From assembly GCA_030761205.1 (NCBI GenBank), contig JAULJL010000015.1, forward strand, positions 4,130,001 through 4,194,000: DNA of 64,000 bases. The letters run 5' to 3'. Below are positions 12,660 to 24,712 of this stretch, piece after piece; the stretch's first letter is position 1, and the number at the start of each line of letters is the position of its first letter. This DNA comes from Fremontodendron californicum. Its lineage: Eukaryota > Streptophyta > Magnoliopsida > Malvales > Malvaceae. A program made the translations under genes and the position numbers. A model generated the notes under the pieces. That model ran no database searches. It was not told the origin of the DNA and worked only from the letters and a program-made list of their open reading frames with translations.

Positions 12660-13137
12660 GGGTAAATATAAAAAACATGCTTTCAATAAGCACATAATTA
12701 TTAAATGATCTAATGAATAAAAATTACTTTTAAAAAATAAATAATTAAAAAATATTATAAAAAATATTGTAAAAACAAAATTATCTTTAATGAAAAAATC
12801 TATTTTTTTTTTCTCCTCTATTAAAAAAATATTATTTTTAAAAAAATTTAATTAAAAATAAATTTAAAAAATAAAATATTTAAATATTTTTTTAACTAAA
12901 AAAATAAAGAAATATTATTTTTTTTAATTTTTTAATTAAAAAAAATTAAAAATTGACTTTTTAAAAATTAAAAAAAAATTAATTAAAAAAGACTAAAAAA
13001 AATTATCAAAGATAATTTTATCTTTATAATTTCTTTCTTAATAATTTTTTATTTTTATTTTTTAAATAATTTTTATTGATTATATTATTTAATAATTATT
13101 TTATTATTAATGGTATCTTTTTTTTATAAATTTACCC
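12660..13137. mobile_element. Mutator-like MITE, 478 bp, with 9-bp target duplication
   Basis: The ends are GGGTAAATA...TATTTACCC-like inverted repeats, and AAATAATTATTAAATGAT-type sequence is mirrored near both ends, so the terminal inverted repeats are long. Outside them the 9-bp AAAGCTTTT occurs as a perfect direct repeat (12651-12659 and 13138-13146). A 9-bp duplication is typical of Mutator-like elements. The interior is nearly pure A/T and non-coding. A second copy lies at 18984-19508. Confidence 0.8.
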
Positions 13138-13146
13138 AAAGCTTTT

Positions 13147-13939
13147 GTCATTACTCATTAACATCCCAGGGCCGGTCCTGCAATTCCACTTTAACAATTG
13201 ACTGTTATTAAAGTTGTGTTGCCGCCGATGACATGACTTATATATAAAGATGGGAAAAGTGGATAAAAACCCAACGAATCCCCATTATTCTTTTCTCAAA
13301 TGTTCAATCAAGCATTTGGGTCTCTGTCCATATCCCCCCCCCCCCCCCCTTTCCATCTGTAAAGTTATCTTTGCACATCATCAATACAATCATTCGTAAC
13401 CGGGAAACGTACGTTTTTAACTGTTTCTCATTCGTTTCTTCCAATACTGACCAATGCATAATAAGATTTTAAACGTGACCCTAGAATGAAGTTTCTAGAT
13501 GCCAAATATATGGCATATTTTCTTTCTTTCTTGGTGATTTCTTGTAATCCAAGCAATCAAAGGTGCATAACCATTTGTAAGAAAAGGAAAAGATGGAACA
13601 TTTTCATTAAAGGAAGAAAGGTTAAGATTTAAGTAAGAAGACTATCAATATATATGCAAGAAAGAAACAAACTTACACATTATGAACAACAATTAAGTAA
13701 GAAGACTATCAATATATATATGCAAGAAAGAAACAAACTTACACATTATGAACAACAAATCGAATACAGAGTATATAATGGATGCATATGGAACTTTGAA
13801 TAAACAAATTATCATCAACTTCTAAAATTGTCCCCTCATTATATATTTTGGATGCTTGAATGTGTGAACACTTCTGCACACAGGCACAGAGATATAGAAA
13901 GGGAGAGGGAATATGTGAGACAGAGAGAGAGATGTATAG
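13147..13939. repeat. Downstream flank of the kinase gene with poly-C tract and 64-bp tandem duplication
   Basis: A run of 16 C lies at 13334-13349. A 64-bp unit beginning TTAAGTAAGAAGACTATCAA is tandemly duplicated at 13629-13758. The part next to 13939 should include the kinase 3' UTR, with GA-rich microsatellite-like sequence at 13905-13935. No other gene is seen. Confidence 0.75.
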
Positions 13940-16900
13940 TTATGTGCTTGGTGTTTCACCTGCAGGTCCAGGCCGGGCATTTAACAGCGGCTGAAGAGCT
14001 TTGACAACAATGCTCATATTTGGCCGAAAATCAGCTTCGTATTGCACACACAATGCAGCAACAGCAGCCATCTGCATTCACAACAACTAAAATGCTTTAG
14101 GCACTGGAACGGATGACATTGAAATTCAGTGAGGGCACCAGTCTTGGAAAGTCTGGCCAGGATATGTTTAAGGTTTAAAACAATGTTGTTTTTGAGAGGC
14201 CATCCAAAAGAATCTATTTTTCCAATTCTCTTTTATTCTGATTCACCTCACTGGAAAATTAGTCATTACTACTCCCCAGTCCCCACCACCCCTACAGGGA
14301 AACGTCAATTGTCCAAAAAGAAACCGTCTCTTTATACACACGAACACCTCTCTGGTGCTGTCACATAACATCTTTTTTCATGTAGCCTTGCATCTTACTG
14401 TTTATGTGGTATACTTTTTTTTAAAGCTTAAAAATTATTTTCAAAAAGGGGGAAATCTAGAATCAAATTTAATAACCAATGTAAACAATGTGTGACAGCT
14501 CATTCTTCTTTTCTAACAAATAAGAATACCATATTAAAAAAGTATTTGGATCAATGCAATTGCAGCCTCTTAAAATTAGTACTTGAAAACTTGAGGGAAG
14601 GAGGAATATTAACAGAGAAAATGTGCTAATAAAAACAGACATTACCAGGAGCAACTAAGCATTTTAATACCTTTGCAACAGCCTTGGGAGGATAATCTCC
14701 TCCTAGTCTTTGATCAACACACTGCCTAACCTTGTCTTCACTAAGTTTTGGTGTAGCCTGACACAAATCAAAACTCTCATTAATCAGTCATGTCTGAAAA
14801 GTTTAACAATGAAACACAGGCTTGATATATGAAAAATAAGTAGCAGAAAAGTACCCATGTCACAAGACTTTGTTGTCCACGGGGTAAAGTATGATCAACA
14901 GGTTTTCTCCCAGTCAGAAGCTCAAGCAGCACAACACCAAAGCTGTATACATCACTCTTGGCATTTAATTGCCCCGTCATAGCATATCTGCCAACCACAA
15001 GAAAAAGAACAGTCAAAGTTCAAGGCATTCAATCTGAAATCAAGCTATATAGAAGGAGAAACTTAGGATATTAAACTTACGCTTGTTCCAAGAAAGATCT
15101 CAGTAATCAAATGAAAAACTACTCTACTTTAGGTTGCAAAGAGCAATTTATGATTGATTCATAAAATATAATGTCATAAGATGTTCAACAACTAAGTTTC
15201 TCCAAAGCCACATGTTATCAACAACCAAAATGATCTATGACAAAATAAATAAAATAGATGGCAGCATGAAAAGAATCCACAAATTACTTACTCAGGTGCA
15301 TGATAACCAAAGGTTCCAAGTACACGAGTAGAATGAAGACGGGCTGCCATATCGGGAGCCTGATTAGATAAATCAAAGTCAGCAATCTTTGCCACATCAT
15401 CATCAAATATTAGCACATTGCTGGACTTAATGTCACGATGAATGATGTGAGGATCAGCCTTCTCATGCAAGTACTCAAGCCCTTTCGCAGCTCCTACGGC
15501 AATTTTTACTCTTTGTGCCCATGTCAGAACAGGGCCTGGCTGAGCTCCCTTAACACCTTTTCTCCCTGCATTAAAGGAATAATAATGTTGCAATATTAAC
15601 AGCACGACATGTAAATATTACAAACCAGAGACTGTTTCCAATAGAGGAAGAAACTTTAATTGAATTTTATAAAAGCATCACAAAGAGATCCTTGCTTCAA
15701 GCATCATTACACTCCTCAATGGTTTTCAACTTTGTATAACTGGAGCAATAAATGAAGCATCGTCACACATACCATGGAGAATATCATGCAGTGACCCATT
15801 AGATGCAAACTCATAGGCAAGTATACGGGAGCTCCCATCAACACAGTAACCAAGCAACTGAACAAAGTTTTCATGCTTCAACCTTGATACCATAGAAACC
15901 TGAAAATCCATGCATCAATGGATGTAAATCTGAAACTCTAAAACTAATATTGAGATGCGGTAAATGCAATGAATTAAAGCTGTCAATGGCAATTATTCAA
16001 AAAAAAAAAAACTGTCAATGGAACCTGGGTCAAAAACTCATCATCAGGTTGCTTGCTGGCATCTAACTTTTTGATTGCTGCAGCCTGCCCACTTCTAAGG
16101 ACTCCATAATAAACTCTACCATATGAACCTTCTCCAATCAAAGAATTTGCACCAAAGTTATCTGTGATTTCCTTCAATTCATCTGCTGGAATAACAGGGA
16201 CTTCAATAGGCTGAACCTTCACAGTTTGAGCACTCTTTGATGCAGTTTCAGATGTATGGTAACCTCCATCATTTCCTGAGTAGTCAAATTCAACCCAGAT
16301 TACAGCAATAGGTTCAGTACAGCCAACACAAAGCATAGACAAACATAAAATGTAAGAAAAGATTGGAACAAACATGTAACAAGTATAAGTAGTAAAACAA
16401 GGTAGGAAAAAGAATAACAGATATATATCCTGCTAATAAAAATCTAAAAGCATAGAAATAAAATTAATAAATAAATTATTACTAAACTCCTACTCAGTGT
16501 TGTCAAGGCGTGCGCCTAGGCGCACCTAGGCCTTAGCGTCAGATAACAAAAGCGCCTCAGACCCTTTCGGGCGAGGCTCATTTGATCAGGCGCACGCCTG
16601 GTGCGCCTAGGCGCGCTTTTTTGTAAGGCGATAGGCGTAAAAAAAGCTCGCCTGATTGAAGTTTTCTTTAATTTTAACTTTTTTCATTAGATGTACCTTT
16701 TATAGTAAGAAAGGGATAGTATCAAACTCTCCACTTCTCAATATTTGAGAATTCAACAACAGATATGGGACCGTAAGGAAAGCATGCATATTGGGCAAAA
16801 TTTTTTTTTTTTCATGTTTTGTAAATAAACTGGATCACTCTTTATAGTTTATTATCATAATTATATATCTTAAGCTTATTATATATATACATATATATAC

Positions 16901-17274
16901 ACACACATTTACATATTGCGCCTTACTTCACTCAGGCGAGCGCTTTTTTTGCGCCTTGCACCTAAGGCAATATAAGGGTTCTAGCGCCTAGAGTGCGCCT
17001 TGCGCCCTTGACAACACTGCTCCTACTGACTATGGGCATAAGCAGTTAAGCACCAAAGGAATTTATGCCATCCTACTTATCATGATTCATTCAACTAGTT
17101 CACTATATTGATGATACAGAAATATCCAAGTGAAATTCACAAAGATGCATTGATATCAGGCTTGATGTGAATTTCAACCACAGGATTACCTGCTGAATAT
17201 TTAACCATGTATTGGCCTCCATTATCAGTGGTTTTGTGGATATCATCCTCTTCGCAACATCCAAAGCAACTCAT
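13940..17274 (-). CDS. PTI1-like: PTI1-like receptor-like cytoplasmic kinase, 362 aa
   Basis: Seven exons from high to low coordinate: 17274-17190, 16275-16025, 15899-15773, 15565-15292, 14987-14855, 14757-14671 and 14071-13940. All junctions are GT-AG and the total is 1089 nt. The N-terminus MSCFGCCEED carries a Cys cluster expected to be S-acylated for plasma-membrane attachment. The kinase domain has the glycine loop IGEGSYGRV (75-83), K97, HRDIKSSN (D199), ADFD (217-219, the family's usual variant of DFG) and the activation segment GTFGYHAPE. PTI1-like proteins (RLCK class VIII) are Ser/Thr kinases acting downstream of immune and oxidative-stress kinases; that role is family knowledge. 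The 5' UTR appears split by an intron at 17319-18499. The first coding intron (16276-17189) carries a hAT MITE. Confidence 0.93.
16495..17019. mobile_element. hAT-type MITE (CAGTGTTGTCAAGGCG family), 525 bp, in a kinase intron
   Basis: Starts CAGTGTTGTCAAGGCG and ends CGCCCTTGACAACACTG, an inverted-repeat pair. It is flanked by a perfect 8-bp direct repeat CTCCTACT (16487-16494 and 17020-17027), the hAT target-duplication length. Both ends are packed with GCGCCTAGGCGC-like palindromic motifs; the middle is AT-rich and non-coding. It lies wholly inside the first coding intron of the PTI1-like gene, leaving the splice sites intact. Confidence 0.9.
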
Positions 17275-18660
17275 GGTTCAATCCCTTGAGAAATATCTCT
17301 AATTTGTAAAATTCAAATCTAGAAATTCAAGGAAGCATAAGAATAAGTACAAATGCCAAAAAATAATTCACTCTTTTTATTAAATCAAAGGGAAAAAATG
17401 GCTTAACCAGCATCAAGTTTTACAAGCATTGCAGGTATAAAAGCTGCAAATCAGTACAACAAAATGCAATTACGCAGAGCACAAGTATTTAGTTAGATAG
17501 ATGAAAGTAATTGGCAGGAAAAAAAAAGCAGAAGCAACATGCATTTGGTTTTCCACTATGTGTTGATTTGTGGTCCACATATTATGAACTGCAAGTCTTT
17601 TGTGTCCATCTGTCCGTGTGAGGAATTTCTCTAGTCTTCTAAACCAGATAATATATTTTGTCATATAATTTTTATCTTTAAATATAAATAGCAGGCTCCA
17701 AAGCACTCTCATTTCTTTTGCATAATGAGCATTTCCATTCAAGATATTGAATATGGCATGAGAAAGAACAAAAAAGGACTCTAGGAATGCATATGAGATC
17801 AATACTGTAAATTCACGGAATTGCAGTATTTCATTCTTACACGTAATATCCTCTATGAAATGAGAGGTAAGGTGAGTTAAACCTTTCATCGGATCTCCAA
17901 ATGCGATATGGCATACACAAAACTCCAAAGCAATCACAGGAATTCATGCTCACAACCAACTTGAAATGGCACATGCATGAAAACATATTGGAAATAAAGT
18001 TTTGTAAGGTTTTTTAGCCGCGGCAACAGTTAGTTTGAAAATGTCACAAATCTACAATTTCACCAACTTTATACACCTAAAAATTTCCCAGCACACTAAT
18101 TCAGTTCCAAGTAGCTTAAAGCCCAGATATGATAACAAATTCTATTCAATAAACTCTTCCGAGTACAACGATGCACAGTTCTCCAAGTTAAATCTTCTTA
18201 TCAATAAAATATCAACCACTCGATCAACCAGATCAACCACTCACCAAACGAATTATAACTTCTAAGGTCAAATTTTGGGGAAGAATAGTTTCACGCAGAA
18301 AAAGCACAGTGAAACTTACCCTCAACAATTATTTTCTTAATCAGAATTTCCCAAAATCAAACTGTTTCACGAATCCGTAAAATCAACTAGATACATTGAT
18401 CCGCGTGCATGTTAATCAAAACCTACTATTAGAAACCAAGACGAAGAGAAAATCAAATAAAATAAAAAATTGAATTAAAATATTAGTGTAAAATATCACC
18501 TGAAATTTGGCACCGATGAATTGGAGCAAGCAATTATACTTGGATCAGCCCAATAAGAGACTGCGTATTAGTTGAGCGGGAGATCTGAGACGATGAAGCC
18601 GGCGAAAGGTGCGTACTTTAAGAGAAGCGAGGGGTGCGTAGGATAAAAGGGAAAATCAGA
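17275..18660 (-). promoter_or_regulatory. 5' UTR, UTR intron and promoter-proximal region of the PTI1-like gene
   Basis: On the minus strand a good donor follows the exon ending at 18500 (CAG/GTGATATT), and an acceptor (TTCTAG) precedes 17318. This suggests a 1181-bp intron in the leader, with a non-coding second exon of about 44 bp ahead of the ATG. The 155-codon minus-strand ORF at 17470-17937 lies in this intron and has no recognisable domain. The transcription start is probably between 18550 and 18660. Confidence 0.55.
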
Positions 18661-18974
18661 GTCTTGACTTTTGTTTGCAGTTCTCTTAGATTGCAATATT
18701 ACAGGTTTTTATTTAATTTTACGTTACTTATACTATATATTTTCTTTACTTTTCATTTTGTTGTTCTACACTGAGCTAGCCAGTCTTGACTCCACCACCG
18801 TCAGGTTGAATTTTGAACCGAGTTTGATTGAAGTTGCAGGTATTTCAAAGCCCACCCAGTTACATTACGTGGCTGTTTTTTATTGGATTGAGTTATGAAA
18901 AAAAATAGCGAGTTGTTTTTTATTAATTACTATTAAGAAAAAAAAAATTTGTTAGAGAGGAAAAAAAATGCAAA
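18661..18974. other. Intergenic DNA
   Basis: Short upstream flank of the kinase gene. Nothing recognisable apart from A-runs near 18940-18970. Confidence 0.4.
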
Positions 18975-18983
18975 ATCTTGTTT

Positions 18984-19508
18984 GGGTAAATTTGAAAAAT
19001 ATTTTTTTTAATATAATAATTATTAAATGATATAATGAGTAAGAATTATTTAAAAAAGAGAAATATAAAATATAAAATTGTTAGAAAGAAAATTGTAAAG
19101 ATAAAATTACCCTTAATAAATAAAAAAAATTCTCTCTTTTTCTTTTATTTTTTAAATTAAAAAATATATATTTTTTTTAAATATTTTTTTTAATTTTAAA
19201 AAATAATTTTTTTTAATTAAAAAATAATAATAAATGATACAAATAATATTTCTAAAATTAAATTTTTTTATTTTTTAAAATTTTAAAATTTTTAAAAAAT
19301 AAATATTTTAATATATTTTTAATTAAAATTTTTAAAAAATAATAATTTTTTAATGAAATGAGAAAGGAAAAAAAATTATTAAGGATAAATTTATTTTTAC
19401 AATATTCTTCTTCATAATTTTTTATTTTTTATTTTTTTAAATAATTTTTAATTATTAAATTATTTAATAATTATTCAATTATTGAAGACATTTTTTTCGT
19501 ATTTACCC
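18984..19508. mobile_element. Second copy of the Mutator-like MITE, 525 bp
   Basis: The ends GGGTAAAT and ATTTACCC match the element at 12660-13137, as do the subterminal AATAATTATTAAATGAT and the mirrored ATTATTTAATAATTATT. The 9-bp flanks are ATCTTGTTT and ATATTTTTT, agreeing at seven of nine positions, consistent with a decayed target duplication. Interior A/T-rich, non-coding. Confidence 0.75.
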
Positions 19509-19555
19509 ATATTTTTTCAAAACATCTTTCAATGCCAGGTCAGCTAACATGAGAT

Positions 19556-19591
<36 letters not shown>

Positions 19592-20800
19592 CGAAAATAA
19601 AAATAAATAAATTACGAATTTAAATTACAATAAACAGTCTTTAAAAAAAGTAACTCAAAGTTCAATAATTCTGATCAGTGAGAGAAATTCAGTGGTCCAA
19701 TAACAAAACGACAAAATTCAATAATTTAGTGATGAAACGATATTAAAATGATATGATGGTATATTTTCTGATCATCAAAATTAAGCATTAATTTTCATCA
19801 AAAAAAAAAATTAAGCATTAATTTAATTTAGATTTTTCTTTCATGTGAGTCAACCATCCATCCATCAAAGTTATATACCCTATGTTCCAAATTCAATGTT
19901 TTGATAAGCACTTTCTTTTATGCAAAAAAGCACTTCAAATCCTATTTTAACCTTTTCATATTCTATTAGATTAGATATCCATTTCGTTTGTTGAATTAAT
20001 TTGACACGATAAGCTAACCCATGCATTGTTAATACAATACAAGCCTGCAATTTGCAAATCATCGGAATTTTACAATTTAAAATTAGCAGAAAAAAAAAAG
20101 GTTAAATTGGAGCTGAACAACTCATAGCTGCAGCAAAGTTAATTTGAATAAGCAAATCCTTATTATTTTTTTTATATATAAAAAATGTAGCAGTTTGAAG
20201 ATAAAAGAATAATTATAGATACCGAGATTCAAATCCCAATTCTATTAAATGTCACACTAAATGAATCAACTAAATCTCGAACTCATAAGCAAAAATCCTT
20301 GTTGCTAGCGACAAACCATGTTCTGATTAATTAACTTGTAACAAAGTAATTGCAATTATACATGATCTAAGACACACATGTTCACATGAATAATGTTGTC
20401 TTGGCTAGAAAAAAAAATAATAAAGTAAATACAATTTTAAATTTCTCTGTCTCAATCATAGGATTGTCCTAATTGGTTTTTGGAAGCAGTTTGTCAAGTT
20501 GGAGGGATCCTTGCAAAAATCATGCCACTTTCTGTTTCTTTTAGAACCAGCAGTTTCAGTTTGTATTGCACTTTAAGTGGCGCTAACTCAAAGAAGAAAA
20601 AAAAATAAAAAATCATTTGAGTTAGGGTTAAGCAGATAACATATGCATGGTTAGGGTTAGATTTAGGGGTGCTGGTGATCATGCGGGTGTTTAAACTGGT
20701 TATGGACATAACAACATAGACAGGTTGGAGAGGAATTGGCAAAATATTTTTTTTAGTACAAAAGATTTCGTAATTTAAAAATAAAAAAATGAGTTATAGA
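19509..20800. other. AT-rich intergenic DNA with (TA)n microsatellite
   Basis: A (TA)n tract of about 34 bp runs 19557-19590. TTAAGCATTAATTT is repeated at about 19781 and 19812. Two short copies of GGTTAGGGTTA-like sequence near 20630-20660 are too few and not the plant telomere unit. No coding region recognised. Confidence 0.5.
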
Positions 20801-21301
20801 TAGGAGCATTCATTCGGTTAATTCGGTTAATAACCGAACCGAATTACGATTAATCGAATTAACCTGAATGTGTTTTTTCATTAACTGTTAACCGAACCGA
20901 ATAGTTAAAACGGTGAATTAACCGAACCAAAATTATTTCGGTTAATTCGGTCGATTTTCGAATTAACCGAAATAAATACCTAATTTATTTTGCTAATCTA
21001 TTTTTAATACATGATTTTATATCCAAATAATCTATCAAAGTATAACCAATCAAAATCCAAAAGTAAAGCATATTATAAAATCCAAATATCAAACAAATAC
21101 AACTAAGAACGCATGATAAAGCATGAACATTACATAGTTTTGGTTAATTCGGTTAATTTCGCTTAACCAAACCAAATTAATCGATAACCGAAATTTTTCA
21201 AAATCATTAACCGTTAACCTAACCGAATTTTGTTCGATTAACCGAATCGAATTAAATTTCGATCGATTAATTAAATTAAAACTAAATAGTGAACACCCCT
21301 A
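20801..21301. mobile_element. hAT-type MITE (ATTCGGTTAA family), copy 1, 501 bp
   Basis: Starts TAGGAGCATTCATTCGG and ends in GAACACCCCTA, an imperfect inverted pair (TAGGGGTGTTC in the reverse). Both ends carry many CGGTTAATTCGG and CCGAATTAACC motifs, so single strands can fold back. The 8-bp flanks GTTATAGA and ATTACAAA agree at five of eight positions, compatible with an eroded hAT target duplication. The interior is the reverse complement of part of the element at 59408-60089 (for example GGATTTTATAATATG and TTTTGGATTTTGATTGGTT there). Confidence 0.8.
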
Positions 21302-23372
21302 ATTACAAATATTAAAATTTGAATATCAAATTTATTATATAACATCTCTTAAAAATAATTATTTGAACCAACTTACAGGATTAAGATCTGAGTTTAAATT
21401 GGTAAAAGATTTGCATCCCTTCATGAATACGTGGGCCCATCTGCCCACCAACAACCCATAATCTAACCATAGAAAGACCCGAGCTTTTATTCTTTACGCC
21501 TTTTCCTCGCATTTCATTATATATTTATTTATACTAATATTAAAATATTTAATTGAGTTAATATTACAAATTAATTGAATATGAATTTAGTTGATAAATT
21601 TAATTAAAATTTAAAGTTAAATTACGATAATAAAATAAAGTTAAAATATTTCTGTGTTATTACATTCATTTAAAAAACTATCCACCCATAAAATAATTTT
21701 TTTAAACATATTTTTTAAAATTAATAAAATATTCACTCATAATGAATGTGTCAAAATCTAACACTATTACAAAAAAATTATTTGACTTGATGTCACGATT
21801 CACGAATCAAGTGATACCTACTCATTTAAATAAATTTACATAAAGACTAAATATTATAACAATAATAAAAGTATAGATAAGGATGTATATTTCATTTTAA
21901 TAAAAACATTAATTAAAAAATATTCACTTGTTTTTTTTTTTTAATTATCACATTTTTTTTACATAAGGACGGATGAACAGTTTCAATAACATTTTCCCCC
22001 TTTTTAAATACTTTTATTTTTCAAAAACACCCATATAATAGATGGGCAAATTCTAATTCTCTTTTATCCCTTTTAAAGTTTCATACAAAAACTCAGGTAA
22101 TACATGATTTAAATGAGTTTGTTTTATTAAGTTTTACATTCAGCAACTATTAATTGAAATTTGCGTATAAATATCAGTATTAAGATACATCAGAGTAATT
22201 AAATTTTTTAATGAACTTTATTTAACTATCACCGATAATTCTCATTTATTTTTCTAAAAGATTGTAAGACTTCAATGTCATTCTTTGAATACCTCAAAAA
22301 ATTACATTATATGTTAAAATAATTTTTTTTTTTTGTTTTAAAAAAGTTAGATGACTTGAAGTTGATGGTGACTTTCTAGTAATTTTAAAAATAATAATGG
22401 ATTTATTTACCAAAGAAAAAATATGAACTTGATTTTATTAAAAAAAATAATGAGCTCAAATTTTACCAAATGCAAACAAAAATATGCTTGTTGTAGTCAT
22501 ATAGGGTCATAATAACTCATGGCTTTTTTTTTTTTTTTTTTCCTGTCTCTCTTTGTTTTGCACAATGGAGCGGGGCAGCACCAAAATTATTTTATCTATT
22601 TTCGTTTTATTTTTTATAAATCTTGAAAATTTTTATTTTCATAAATATAATTTATATCCATAATCGTTTCATATGATTTATTTTACTTTTTTTATGAACT
22701 ATTTTTAATTTAATATTATAAAAAATATATTATAATTTATTCATGAATATAATTTTAATATATATTAAAAAATATAAAATATTTTAAAAAATAAAATAAT
22801 AATTTAAAAAAATTGGATGAAGCGAAACAAACATTTATCAAAATAATTTTACTCTATTTCATTTTCACTTTTCAAATAAAAATTCTCATTTATAAAAAAT
22901 CGATACAAAATTCGTTGACGAATCGAATTTTGTTATCCTTAATTTTGTCAACCGATATCCAAATTTCTGATCCAGGCCCACTTGCGCGGCAGATGATGGA
23001 TCCCGACAAGACTTCGTCTCCGGCCTGAAGACTCAGTCACACTTCATTATATGACCAGCTGCGGACTCCTCGAGTTTATGAGTGTGCCCGCAAATCTCTT
23101 TCTCGTTTCCGATGAAGGTCAAAGTCAATGCAAATTGGCTTCTTGATTGGTCCGACAGTTTTTTATTTTTTACGTCCTGATATCATTGAATCAGCAGATG
23201 CACTGAATCATCCCTCTATTCATAACCGACTTCTTTCTTTGTGTGTGGCCAATGGGCCAAACTACCGAATTGATTCCAAAACATTTCCTTTTTAAAGACA
23301 AAATGATACCGCTATATAATATTATAAAGGGTTTGATTAGGTTAAAAGATATTTATATAGACATCAATTAAA
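21302..23372. other. AT-rich intergenic DNA with dispersed-repeat fragments
   Basis: No gene recognised. 21541-21850 holds diverged pieces of the dispersed family (for example ACTATCCACCCATAAAA, and CACGAATCAAGTGATACC). 22975-23280 has more balanced composition and unique-looking sequence, but the only ORF (22813-23028) is mostly low-complexity and not credible. Confidence 0.45.
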
Positions 23373-23705
23373 AATTATTTAATTATTATTTTAAAAATAT
23401 TTTATATTTAATATATCATTTTGAATTAAAAAAAGTATTAATTATATTTTCTTATAAATATGTCTTTAACCAATGGTTAGTTACATTGGTCAATATTTTC
23501 TTATTATAAATAAATTACTAAATATTTATAAATTAAGGATTATTTACTTATCTTTGGAATAACATATTTTGTATTTAATATATTACTTTTATTGAATTAA
23601 AAAAAGTAATACATTAATTATATTTTTTTCTATAAATATATCTTTAATCATTATTGATTAACATTTTTCTATTATAAATAAATCACAAGATGCTTATAAA
23701 TAATA
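23373..23705. repeat. ~170-bp diverged tandem duplication
   Basis: Two head-to-tail copies (about 23373-23542 and 23543-23705) share GTATTTAATATATTAC/TATATTTAATATATCA, GAATTAAAAAAAGTA, TATAAATATGTCTTTAA-type and TATTATAAATAAATCAC-type blocks in the same order. Very AT-rich, non-coding. Confidence 0.65.
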
Positions 23706-24529
23706 GAGATGGCAAAACCCGATCCACTCTTAATGGGGAGTTTCTTTTGAAAAACGAGAATGGGTGGAGCGAGGTAGTTTTAATAAATGCTTACTTGCCT
23801 TGTCTCGCATTTTTTATTTTATTCTTTAAAATATTTGTACATATATTTATATTTTTAAGTATATATTAGATATATATATTTAAAATATATGTATATTATG
23901 TATACCAAACTTATGTTTATGAATAAATTATAATTTTTTGTTATAATATTAAATTAAAAATTATGCAGAATTGTATTATCTTAAAAGTTTTAATTTTTTA
24001 CTAATCTTAAAAAGTACATTAATTTATTTGATAAAAATTAAAATTAAAAATTTATGTAGAATTGTTTTATCTTAAAAAATTTAATTTTTTACTGATCTTA
24101 AAAAGTGAATTTTTTTATTTGATATAATAAAAAATTAAAATTTACATTAAAATTTTTTATCTCATAATTAATTTTGTATTAATATTAATATTAAAAATAA
24201 TATAATAATTTGATATAATTTATGCATAACAAAATTTACATTAAATTTTAGCTGATATGCATTTTATTATTTTTATTTATTTTTAAAATATACAATTATA
24301 TAAAAAATAAATAAACTAACGAGTATTCACATGCGAATGTATGTGATAACAAATACTAATATAACTAAGTTTCTATTTATTGTTAAATTTTATATTTGGG
24401 TATCTCACATTATATGAAAAATAACCAAAGGTTTAGCTTAATATATCATTACTTAAACATAATAAAGTTAGCATATAGTAATATTCGCTTGTTTAGTATT
24501 AAATTTATATAAATTTGTTTATTAAAAAG

Positions 24530-24712
24530 GTTTGTTAACAGCGTTTTAAAATATTTTTTAAAGTTAATTAATATATTATTTATAATAATAATATTATATT
24601 AAATATAAAAATTGATATTTTTATTTATTATTTTTAATATATTGGATGAATTTATTATTATATATAATAAATTTAAAAAAATATCTTAAAATACTCATTA
24701 ACAATTTTTTTT
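24530..24712. mobile_element. Short AT-rich MITE-like element, ~180 bp, copy 1
   Basis: Inverted ends: TTTGTTAACAGCGTTTTAAAATA at the left, and TATCTTAAAATACTCATTAACAA at the right, which in reverse begins TTGTTAATGAGTATTTTAA. The interior includes AATATATTATTTATAATAATA and a centrally placed TTTTTAATATATTGGAT. A related copy lies at about 32112-32295. The family is unassigned because no clear target duplication was found. Confidence 0.55.

Noticed and set aside
15288..15605. Kinase ORF pieces as separate small genes or pseudogenes
   Set aside because: They join in frame through GT-AG introns into one intact 362-aa kinase, including the HRD and DFD segments.
17470..17937. 155-codon minus-strand ORF upstream of the kinase
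   Set aside because: Lies inside the predicted 5' UTR intron, has no recognisable domain, and the flanking splice signals explain the region without it.
20630..20665. GGTTAGGGTTA-like sequence as interstitial telomere repeat
   Set aside because: Only one or two imperfect units, and not the standard plant TTTAGGG array.
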